Assembly: GCA_003854995.1 (NCBI GenBank)
Contig: RQOI01000476.1
Coordinates: 1 to 21,652, forward strand
Direction of reading: 5' to 3'
From: Candidatus Zhuqueibacterota bacterium
GTDB lineage: Bacteria; Zhuqueibacterota; Zhuqueibacteria; Residuimicrobiales; Krinioviventaceae
Length of the DNA: 21,652 nt
Under the pieces are notes generated by a model, which ran no database searches, had not been told where the DNA came from, and saw only the letters and a list, made by a program, of their open reading frames with translations. The first letter of the stretch is position 1; every line of letters begins with the position of its first letter. Below are positions 15,269 through 21,652 of this stretch, piece by piece. The position numbers and the translations under genes were made by a program.

Positions 15269-16225
15269 TTATGTCATATTTCCAGTTTTTTCTCTCTCGT
15301 ACGGTATCTCGCCGCGCAAGCTTTTTTGCAGGATCGACTCCACAATCGTATAGGCCCGTTCGAGCAGGGGACGATCGACCGTCTTGCCGGAAAATTTGAT
15401 GATATCGGCGCTCGTCAAGATTTCTACAATTTCATTCACGATACGATCGTCGAAGTTGTGCTCATGCAAATAGTCTGTAACTTGCGTCGTCGTCGCTTCC
15501 AATCCGGGCGCCTCAAAGCGCTCGTGCAGAAATCGCCGCAAGGATCGTGATAGGGCTGCAAATGCTCTGCCGCCATCCAGCGTCGGTTCATTCAAATCGA
15601 TCTCTTTCAACTGCTGCAAATAGTTTTCTTCTATTGGAACAGCCATAGCAGCAACTTCTTGCGCCCTTTTCAAGCGCTCAGCTTTTCTCTTGCGCAACGT
15701 TTGGATGAAATAAAATGCAGCGCCGGCGAGCGCGACGATGATCAGTGGTGCAATGAACCAGGCTCTGGAGATCGGATCCGGAACCGGATCAATGACCTTG
15801 ATCGGAATCCGATTCGTCGTCAGGCGATGCTCGACCTGGCTGGACAAATCGGTGTATTTGATGATGAACGACTCGACATAGCCCATGCCGATCGCTTCCG
15901 GCTTGAGCGTGAAGGTATATTCCCGAATGGCCTGCCGCACGCCATTTTCTTCGGCGACGCGATTCGTCGAACCCGATCCCTGAATTTGCAGATTTTGTAC
16001 GATTGGATTTTCAAAGGGATGAACCTCATAGCGATCGAGATCACCATTCCAGTGCAGACGGAGGACAAAGTTGACCAACCGATTCTGTGGCACCTCATTT
16101 TGTTCAACAAACGCGCTCAATGAAATCGATGACATCGCCAGACTATCGATGCTCTGGGCGAGGCCGGCATGCGAAAAACATAAAAAAAGCAGAGCAGTGA
16201 CACTGCGCAGCGCACTCATTTTCAT
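15269..16225 (-). CDS. BatD-like membrane protein (first copy of the module)
   Basis: 318 residues from ATG 16225. An alternative ATG at 16246 adds seven residues but has no ribosome binding site; 16225 has GTGAG six bases upstream. Signal peptide 1-24 (ending AGLAQ). The beta-rich ectodomain (about 30-145) includes VNFVLRLHWNGDLDRYEV and YTFTLKPEAIGMGYVE, which reads as an immunoglobulin-like sandwich. One membrane segment (157-175) is followed by a basic stretch and a helical cytosolic domain (200-303) with FAALSRSLRRFLHERF, TTTQVTDYL (245-253) and SADIIKFS (272-279). This matches the C-terminus of the other BatD-like gene. The position directly upstream of moxR is unusual to me. Function is unknown beyond membership of the cluster. 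Confidence 0.78.
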   Translation of the reverse strand: MKMSALRSVTALLFLCFSHAGLAQSIDSLAMSSISLSAFVEQNEVPQNRLVNFVLRLHWNGDLDRYEVHPFENPIVQNLQIQGSGSTNRVAEENGVRQAIREYTFTLKPEAIGMGYVESFIIKYTDLSSQVEHRLTTNRIPIKVIDPVPDPISRAWFIAPLIIVALAGAAFYFIQTLRKRKAERLKRAQEVAAMAVPIEENYLQQLKEIDLNEPTLDGGRAFAALSRSLRRFLHERFEAPGLEATTTQVTDYLHEHNFDDRIVNEIVEILTSADIIKFSGKTVDRPLLERAYTIVESILQKSLRGEIPYEREKTGNMT

Positions 16226-16345
16226 ATTCTTCTCACTCTTTTGCATCGCTTTTGTTCAGCAACAGGGCAATCATGAAAAAGCCGATGAAATGGATGGGCG
16301 CCAGATTATCGGCCTTGAAAATTATTACTATGAGAGAAAAAAAGA

Positions 16346-16852
16346 CTAGTTGGCAGCTGCTTCAGCCTCCTCACCAAGCTGCAGATCGATCTCGCTTATA
16401 TCCTGACCAAGGTGTTTCAGCTCCCATTCGACTGACGCTGAGAGCTCATGATCCGGGTACTCTTGCAGAAAATTTTCATACGACTCGCGGGCTTTGTCCA
16501 AATCTTTGATGTCATTGGCAAAGCAATAGCCAATCATAAATTTTGTATTCGTGATCAGGCGACTATCCGGGTGTTTGTCAATCAAATCCTGCCATGTCTC
16601 AATGGCCTTGCGAAATTGCTTCACGTTGTGGGCATAGGCCATGCCAAGGTTATAGAGGTGTTCATCTGCTCTCTCGGACTTGGGATAGTTCTTGATAAGC
16701 TCCTCATAGATTCTGACGACATCTTCCCATTGTTGCTTATCTTGAAAATCGAGCACCTGCGCATACATTTGCTCTTCCGTCATTTTTTGGCCGCACGCGA
16801 CAATCATAATCACCGTGACTAACGCCGAAACAATGACTAAACCGTTTTTCAT
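16346..16852 (-). CDS. TPR lipoprotein (BamD/YfiO-like repeats)
   Basis: 168 residues from ATG 16852; a GTG one codon earlier (16855) is also possible, and GGAGGA lies upstream of both. Signal and lipobox IVAC (Cys20). TPR-like repeats follow: QWEDVVRIYEELIKNYPKSE, EHLYNLGMAYAHNVKQFRKA, and KARESYENFLQEYPDHE. The spacing and the YP at the end of each repeat are as in BamD/YfiO and related outer-membrane TPR lipoproteins. The protein is shorter than BamD, so I would not call it BamD. It ends in an acidic Ala-rich tail. It is the first gene after clpB and has a possible promoter of its own, so it may head the MoxR/Bat operon. Confidence 0.85.
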   Translation of the reverse strand: MKNGLVIVSALVTVIMIVACGQKMTEEQMYAQVLDFQDKQQWEDVVRIYEELIKNYPKSERADEHLYNLGMAYAHNVKQFRKAIETWQDLIDKHPDSRLITNTKFMIGYCFANDIKDLDKARESYENFLQEYPDHELSASVEWELKHLGQDISEIDLQLGEEAEAAAN

Positions 16853-16895
16853 CACCTTTGTCCTCCAGATAATTCAGTTCACGGCTTTAACGACA

Positions 16896-16924
16896 AGTGT
16901 AAATTTTGGTTCCTTTGAATTCAA
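16896..16924 (-). promoter_or_regulatory. Possible promoter of the MoxR/Bat gene group
   Basis: On the minus strand TTGAAT (16919-16924) is followed after 17 bases by TACACT (16896-16901), each 4 of 6 to consensus. It lies in the 88-base gap between the clpB stop and the TPR lipoprotein start. It is the best match in that gap; pattern only. Confidence 0.35.
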
Positions 16925-16940
16925 AAATGTATCTGTTTTT

Positions 16941-19544
16941 TTACTCAAAATCAAGATTTTTTTCTCCGCGTACGATTCGTATTGTCTGGCCGGCCTGGAA
17001 GTTGCCTTCCAGCAACTTGACGGCAAGGGGATTGACGATCATTTTTTGTATCAGTCTTTTGAGCGGTCGGGCGCCGAACGCGGGATCATAGCCGTGCTCG
17101 GCCAAAAATTCTTCCGCTTCAGTCGTCAGCTCAATGGCGAGATTTTTCTCCTTGAGCAATTCCGCGACCTGCCGCAACTGCAACGTGACGATCTCTTTGA
17201 TATTCTCCACACTCAAGGCGTGGAAGACGATGATGTCGTCTATGCGATTCAAAAATTCAGGCCGCATGCTCTGCTTGAGCAACTCGTACACTTTGGCGGT
17301 GATCTCCTCATGAATCCTGTCGCGATTGCGTTCGTCGATCTGTTGTGATCGTTCCATGATGAATTGCGCACCGACGTTGGAGGTCATGACAATGATGGTG
17401 TTTTTGAAATTCACCGTTCGTCCCTTGTTGTCTGTCAAGCGGCCGTCATCGAGAACCTGCAACAGGATGTTAAAGACATCGGGATGCGCCTTTTCGATTT
17501 CGTCGAGCAAAATGACCGAATAGGGGCGACGCCGCACCGTCTCGGTCAACTGGCCGCCCTCATCATAGCCGACATAGCCAGGCGGAGCGCCGATGAGTCG
17601 GGAGACGGCGTGCCGCTCCATATATTCGGACATATCGACGCGAATCAGCGCATGTTCATCGTCGAATAAGAATTCAGCCAAAGCGCGCGCCAGCTCTGTT
17701 TTTCCAACCCCGGTCGAACCGAGAAAGATGAAGGAGCCGATGGGACGCGCAGCATCCTGCAAACCGGCGCGGGACCGTCGAATTGCGTCAGCGACGGCGC
17801 TCACCGCTTCATTTTGGTTCACCAGACGTTGATGGATGCGTTCTTCCATATGCACAAGCTTGTCTTTTTCGCTCTCCAGCATCTTGCTGACCGGGATCCC
17901 GGTCCATTTGGCAACCACCTGCGCAATATCCTCCGGATCCACTTCTTCTTTGAGCATCTGCCGATCCTTTTGGATGGCCATGAGACTTTGATTGGCCTCG
18001 TCCAGTTTTTTCTGCAGTTCGTTCAGACGGCCATATTTCAATTCCGCAGCGCGGGAGAGGTTGCCTTCGCGCTCCGCACTGGCGGCCTGCGACTTTGTTT
18101 GCTCAATTTGCTCTTTCAACGAGCGAATTTGTCCGATTTTTTCCTTTTCAATCTGCCAATGCACGGCCAGCTCACGGCGCGTTTCATCGAGGTTCGCCAG
18201 CTCTTCGTTGAGTTCAGCAAGTCGTTGTTTGGACGCAGCGTCCTTTTCCTTTTTCAACGCCTCACGCTCGATTTCAAGCTGCCTGATTTTTCGCTCCACT
18301 TCGTCCAGCTCAACCGGCATGCTGTCGATTTCTATGCGAAGCTTGGCTGCTGCCTCATCGATGAGATCGATCGCTTTATCGGGCAAGAATCGATCGGAGA
18401 TGTAGCGATCGCTCAAATTGGCGGCGGCGATGATGGCGCTGTCCTGAATCCGTACTCCATGATGCACCTCATATCGCTCTTTCAAGCCGCGTAAAATGGA
18501 TATAGTGTCCTGGACAGAGGGCTGCCCCACGTAGACCTGCTGGAAGCGGCGTTCCAGCGCAGCATCTTTTTCGATGTGTTTGCGATACTCATCCAGCGTC
18601 GTGGCGCCGACGCAGCGCAATTCGCCGCGCGCCAATGCGGGTTTGAGCATATTGGAGGCATCCATTGCTCCCTCCGCTGCGCCGGCGCCGACGAGCGTGT
18701 GAATTTCATCAATGAACAGGATGATCTGCCCATCCGCGTCAGCGATCTCCTTCAGCACGGCTTTCAGCCGCTCTTCAAACTCACCTCGATACTTGGCCCC
18801 GGCCACAAGCTGGCCAATATCCAACGCCACTATCCGTTTTGTCTTTAAATTTTCCGGCACATCGCCCTGAACGATCCGATGCGCCAGGCCTTCGGCAATG
18901 GCCGTCTTGCCGACCCCGGGTTCGCCGATGAGCACCGGATTGTTTTTCGTCCGCCGCGACAGCACCTGCAGCACGCGTCGGATCTCATCATCGCGTCCGA
19001 TCACTGGATCGAGCTTGTTTTGTCGCGCCAACTCGTTCAAGTCTCGGGCATAGCGTTTCAGTGCCTGATATTTTTCCTCCGGACTCTGATCCGTCACGCG
19101 CTGCGATCCGCGCACGTCCTTGAGCACCTTCATAACGACATCATGCGACAGGCCATTCTCGCGCAGCAAATCGCCGACATCCGTCTTGTCTTCGCACAAC
19201 GCCAAAAGAAGATGTTCAATGCTGACGAATTCATCGCGCAAATGACCGGCCTCTTTCAGGGCGCGATCGAACAGGGCGTTCGTCGCATTGGCAAGATAGA
19301 CCTGCCCGATGCCGCCGCTGATCTTCGGCAGCCGGTTGATCATTTTCATGGCCTCGGATTTCACCATCTCCGGATCAACGCCTGACTTTTTGAATATCGT
19401 GCGGGCGATGCTCTCCGGCGATTCCAGTAAACCGGCCAGCAGATGAACCGGCTCGATCTGCTGATGGCCGTGATCCGCTGCGAGCTGTTGCGACTTTTGC
19501 AGCGCTTCCTGCGATTTTATGGTCAATTTGTCTAAGGATAGCAT
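16941..19544 (-). CDS. clpB: ClpB, ATP-dependent disaggregase
   Basis: 867 residues from ATG 19544, chosen over an in-frame reading from 19589 because GAGGAGG sits 8 bases upstream (19553-19559) and the family begins MLSLDKLTIKSQEAL. All domains are present: the N-terminal Clp repeats (1-145), AAA+ 1 with Walker A GEPGVGKT (207-214) and Walker B FIDE (277-280), the coiled-coil middle domain (about 400-530), and AAA+ 2 with Walker A GSTGVGKT (609-616), pore loop GYVGY (656-660), Walker B LLDE (679-682) and finger region RPEFLNRID. ClpB pulls proteins out of aggregates together with DnaK, whose gene is next door. Heat induction is expected, but I see no CIRCE element or clear heat-shock sigma site. 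Confidence 0.97.
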   Translation of the reverse strand: MLSLDKLTIKSQEALQKSQQLAADHGHQQIEPVHLLAGLLESPESIARTIFKKSGVDPEMVKSEAMKMINRLPKISGGIGQVYLANATNALFDRALKEAGHLRDEFVSIEHLLLALCEDKTDVGDLLRENGLSHDVVMKVLKDVRGSQRVTDQSPEEKYQALKRYARDLNELARQNKLDPVIGRDDEIRRVLQVLSRRTKNNPVLIGEPGVGKTAIAEGLAHRIVQGDVPENLKTKRIVALDIGQLVAGAKYRGEFEERLKAVLKEIADADGQIILFIDEIHTLVGAGAAEGAMDASNMLKPALARGELRCVGATTLDEYRKHIEKDAALERRFQQVYVGQPSVQDTISILRGLKERYEVHHGVRIQDSAIIAAANLSDRYISDRFLPDKAIDLIDEAAAKLRIEIDSMPVELDEVERKIRQLEIEREALKKEKDAASKQRLAELNEELANLDETRRELAVHWQIEKEKIGQIRSLKEQIEQTKSQAASAEREGNLSRAAELKYGRLNELQKKLDEANQSLMAIQKDRQMLKEEVDPEDIAQVVAKWTGIPVSKMLESEKDKLVHMEERIHQRLVNQNEAVSAVADAIRRSRAGLQDAARPIGSFIFLGSTGVGKTELARALAEFLFDDEHALIRVDMSEYMERHAVSRLIGAPPGYVGYDEGGQLTETVRRRPYSVILLDEIEKAHPDVFNILLQVLDDGRLTDNKGRTVNFKNTIIVMTSNVGAQFIMERSQQIDERNRDRIHEEITAKVYELLKQSMRPEFLNRIDDIIVFHALSVENIKEIVTLQLRQVAELLKEKNLAIELTTEAEEFLAEHGYDPAFGARPLKRLIQKMIVNPLAVKLLEGNFQAGQTIRIVRGEKNLDFE

Positions 19545-19552
19545 GTTCACAT

Positions 19553-19559
19553 CCTCCTC
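19553..19559 (-). promoter_or_regulatory. Ribosome binding site of clpB
   Basis: GAGGAGG, 8 bases upstream of ATG 19544. It decides the start of clpB and lies only 14 bases after the hairpin with its T-tract. Confidence 0.7.
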
Positions 19560-19573
19560 GATGGCCAGATCCG

Positions 19574-19608
19574 AAAAAGGCGAGATCAATTCATCAATCT
19601 CGCCTTTT
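19574..19608 (-). terminator. Intrinsic terminator or attenuator between dnaK and clpB
   Basis: On the minus strand AAAAGGCGAGAT (19597-19608) pairs perfectly with ATCTCGCCTTTT (19575-19586). This 12-base-pair stem has a 10-base loop and a run of five T at its end. This is the form of a rho-independent terminator. A -10-like TATGAT (19615-19620) lies just before it, so a transcript starting there would begin with this hairpin. The plus strand also offers four T after the stem, but no gene there needs a terminator. Confidence 0.75.
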
Positions 19609-19676
19609 CACCTGATCATACCCGAAAAATGTCGACCGGAGCGGAGAGAAACCGCCCCTCATTTTTTGTCCTTCAG

Positions 19677-21590
19677 TTATTTCTTGTCATCATCAACGAC
19701 CTCAAAATCCGCGTCTTCCGCTTCACCCTTTTGATTTGCCGAAGCACCGGCGTCATTTGTGTCGGCCTGGCTCTGCTCAGATTGCGCCTGAGAGGCTGAC
19801 GCGTACATCTTTTGCGCGGCCTCCTGCATGATCGTAGTGACGCCATCGATCGCTGATTTCATCTCATTCACATTATCCGTCTTGACCGCTTCCTTCAATC
19901 GTCCGATGGCCGCCTCGAGCCGCCCTTTGAGCGTCGCGTCCAATTTATCGCCGTACTCTCTTATCTGCTTCTCAGTCTGATAGATGATCTGATCCGCCTG
20001 ATTTTTGGTGTCGATCAGCTCGCGTTTCTTCTTGTCTTCAGCCGCATGAGCTTTAGCGTCGTTGACCATCTTGTCGATTTCTTGTTTTGACAAACCCGTC
20101 GAGGCCTCGATGCGAATGGATTGCTCTTTGTTGGTCGTCTTGTCTTTTGCCGACACGTTCAATATGCCGTTCGCATCGATGTCAAAGGTCACTTCAATCT
20201 GCGGCATGCCGCGCGGTGCGGGCGGAATGCCGTCCAGGTGAAATCGTCCAAGCGTACGATTGTCGATGGCCATTTGCCGCTCACCCTGCAGGACGTTAAT
20301 TTCCACAGAGGGCTGATTATCGGCGGCAGTGGAAAATATCTCTGATTTTTTGGTCGGGATCGTCGTGTTCTTTTCAATGAGCGTTGTCTTTACGCCGCCG
20401 AGCGTTTCGATGCCAAGGGAGAGCGGAGTCACATCGAGGAGCAGCACATTGGAGACATCGCCGGCCAGCACACCGCCCTGAATGGCAGCGCCGACGGCCA
20501 CCACCTCATCCGGATTGACGCCCTTGTGCGGCTCTTTGCCGAACAACTGCTGGACGAGTTCCTGAACTTTCGGCATACGGGTTGAGCCACCGACGAGCAC
20601 GACCTCATCAATTTCACTGGGAGACATGCCGGCATCTTTGAGCGCCGTCTTGCATGGCTCGAGAGTTCGCTGGAACAGATCGTCGCACATCTGCTCAAAC
20701 TTGGCGCGAGTGAGATTCATATTCAAGTGCTTGGGTCCCGTATCCGTTGCAGTGATGAAGGGCAGATTAATTTCTGTCTGGGTTGTCGTCGACAACTCGG
20801 TCTTGGCCTTTTCAGCCGCCTCTTTCAGCCGCTGCAGCGCCATCGGATCTTTGGAGAGGTCGACGCCCTCGAGTTTGAGGAACTCATCCACCATCCAGTC
20901 GATGATGTGCTGATCGAAATCATCGCCGCCAAGATGGGTGTCGCCGTTGGTGGACTTTACTTCAAAGACGCCATCGCCGATTTCGAGGATCGAGATGTCA
21001 AAAGTGCCGCCACCAAGGTCAAAGACCGCAATTTTTTCGTTCTTTTTCTTGTCAAGACCATAAGCCAGAGAGGCTGCGGTCGGCTCGTTAATTATGCGTT
21101 TCACGTCCAGGCCGGCGATTTCGCCTGCTTCTTTAGTCGCCTGCCTCTGACTGTCATTGAAATAGGCCGGCACCGTGATGACGGCCTCGGTCACCTTTTC
21201 GCCGAGATAATCTTCTGCTGTCTGTCGCATCTTTTGCAGAATCATGGCCGAGATTTCCTGCGGCGTATACTCTTTATCGTCTATTTTGACGCGCGCGACA
21301 TCGTTTTGGCCGCTGATGACCTTGTAAGGCACTTCATCGATCTCCGTCCCTACTTCGGCGTGTCTCCGACCCATGAACCGTTTGATCGAATAGATTGTCT
21401 TTTCCGGATTGGTTATCGCCTGCCTTTTGGCCACTTGCCCGACAAGGCGCTCACCGGTTTTGCTGAACGCCACGACAGACGGGGTCGTCCGGCCGCCTTC
21501 GCTGTTGGGAATGACGACCGGCTCGCCGCCCTCCATGACAGCGACACAAGAGTTCGTTGTTCCGAGATCAATTCCTATAATCTTGCCCAT
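19677..21590 (-). CDS. dnaK: DnaK, Hsp70 chaperone
   Basis: 637 residues, full length. ATPase motifs: GIDLGTTNS (6-14), DLGGGTFD (191-198), VLVGGSTRMP (331-340). The interdomain linker is VLLLDVTP (382-389), followed by the substrate-binding domain (390-600) with NVLQGER. A Gln/Ala-rich tail ends in DADFEVVDDDKK, the usual bacterial form. DnaK binds exposed hydrophobic segments in an ATP cycle driven by DnaJ and GrpE, and hands aggregates to ClpB. No grpE or dnaJ is seen here; they may lie beyond the right edge or elsewhere. ATG 21590 has GAGGG five bases upstream. Confidence 0.98.
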   Translation of the reverse strand: MGKIIGIDLGTTNSCVAVMEGGEPVVIPNSEGGRTTPSVVAFSKTGERLVGQVAKRQAITNPEKTIYSIKRFMGRRHAEVGTEIDEVPYKVISGQNDVARVKIDDKEYTPQEISAMILQKMRQTAEDYLGEKVTEAVITVPAYFNDSQRQATKEAGEIAGLDVKRIINEPTAASLAYGLDKKKNEKIAVFDLGGGTFDISILEIGDGVFEVKSTNGDTHLGGDDFDQHIIDWMVDEFLKLEGVDLSKDPMALQRLKEAAEKAKTELSTTTQTEINLPFITATDTGPKHLNMNLTRAKFEQMCDDLFQRTLEPCKTALKDAGMSPSEIDEVVLVGGSTRMPKVQELVQQLFGKEPHKGVNPDEVVAVGAAIQGGVLAGDVSNVLLLDVTPLSLGIETLGGVKTTLIEKNTTIPTKKSEIFSTAADNQPSVEINVLQGERQMAIDNRTLGRFHLDGIPPAPRGMPQIEVTFDIDANGILNVSAKDKTTNKEQSIRIEASTGLSKQEIDKMVNDAKAHAAEDKKKRELIDTKNQADQIIYQTEKQIREYGDKLDATLKGRLEAAIGRLKEAVKTDNVNEMKSAIDGVTTIMQEAAQKMYASASQAQSEQSQADTNDAGASANQKGEAEDADFEVVDDDKK

Positions 21591-21612
21591 ATTTCCCTCA
21601 TTTCTGAATAGC

Positions 21613-21641
21613 AGTAGAATTTTTTAATTTGCTTTTTGCAA
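21613..21641 (-). promoter_or_regulatory. Weak promoter candidate upstream of dnaK
   Basis: On the minus strand TTGCAA (21636-21641) and TCTACT (21613-21618) are 17 bases apart, each 4 of 6 to the sigma-70 consensus. No CIRCE inverted repeat (TTAGCACTC/GAGTGCTAA) is present in the 62 bases before dnaK. Control elements may lie beyond the window. Confidence 0.25.
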
Positions 21642-21652
21642 CTGTCATGCCA

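Noticed and set aside
19638..19658. Second hairpin after dnaK (GGGGCGG/CCGCTCC) as a terminator
   Set aside because: Seven pairs with one G-T and no T-run directly after it (T5 comes 8 bases later). It is too weak to list as a terminator.
20727..21611. 294-codon open frame on the plus strand opposite dnaK
   Set aside because: It is antisense to a highly conserved gene. Long antisense frames opposite dnaK are a known codon-bias artefact. It has no ribosome binding site or recognisable domain.
21591..21652. CIRCE element controlling dnaK
   Set aside because: No TTAGCACTC/GAGTGCTAA inverted repeat is present. The short TTGC/GCAA repeat there is too small.
1..21652. CRISPR arrays, tRNA or rRNA genes, insertion sequences
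   Set aside because: I found no spaced direct repeats, cloverleaf-like stretches, transposase motifs or terminal inverted repeats. The only tandem repeats are inside coding sequence.

Overview
The window is a block of 19 protein genes, all transcribed from the minus strand and packed with short gaps or small overlaps. The plus strand carries no gene I can support. Signal peptides, lipoboxes, outer-membrane barrels, TonB-type proteins and a Bat (Bacteroides aerotolerance) cluster point to a Gram-negative bacterium. The gene set, and especially a YjbH-like protein with a GFDSQGYG motif, suggests a relative of the FCB group (a candidate phylum such as KSB1, or a Calditrichota- or Marinimicrobia-like lineage). 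That placement is inference from recalled families, not a measured one.

Reading in the direction of transcription (right to left): (1) dnaK and clpB, the cytosolic disaggregation pair, separated by a strong hairpin with a short U-tract placed just upstream of the clpB ribosome binding site. (2) A possible promoter, then a long envelope cluster: a TPR lipoprotein, a BatD-like membrane protein, a MoxR-family AAA+ ATPase, a DUF58 protein, a lipoprotein joining TPRs to a SurA/PpiC-like chaperone module that lacks the rotamase domain, a second BatD-like protein, BatA and BatB (von Willebrand A proteins), BatC (TPR with a poly-Gln tract), full-length BatD, and BatE (TPR plus SH3-like). (3) An orphan TonB-like energy transducer. 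(4) An outer-membrane section: a lipoprotein with Tyr/Trp-rich and Ser/Arg-rich low-complexity regions, an OmpP1/FadL-like barrel, a lipoprotein with a TonB C-terminal-like domain, a small barrel-like protein that starts at TTG, and a YjbH-like protein cut by the left edge.

How the genes may work together: in known MoxR/DUF58/VWA clusters the AAA+ ATPase is thought to act like a chaperone on VWA-domain partners at the inner membrane. Here three membrane proteins (full-length BatD and two shorter relatives) appear to share a cytosolic helical C-terminal module. Two VWA membrane proteins, a DUF58 protein, TPR proteins and a periplasmic chaperone-like lipoprotein surround them. This looks like an expanded MoxR/Bat envelope-maintenance system next to dnaK/clpB and outer-membrane genes. 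The three-copy module and the rotamase-less TPR–SurA lipoprotein are the most interesting points. I see no CRISPR array, tRNA, rRNA, insertion sequence or phage gene, and no gene-free stretch longer than 300 bases.
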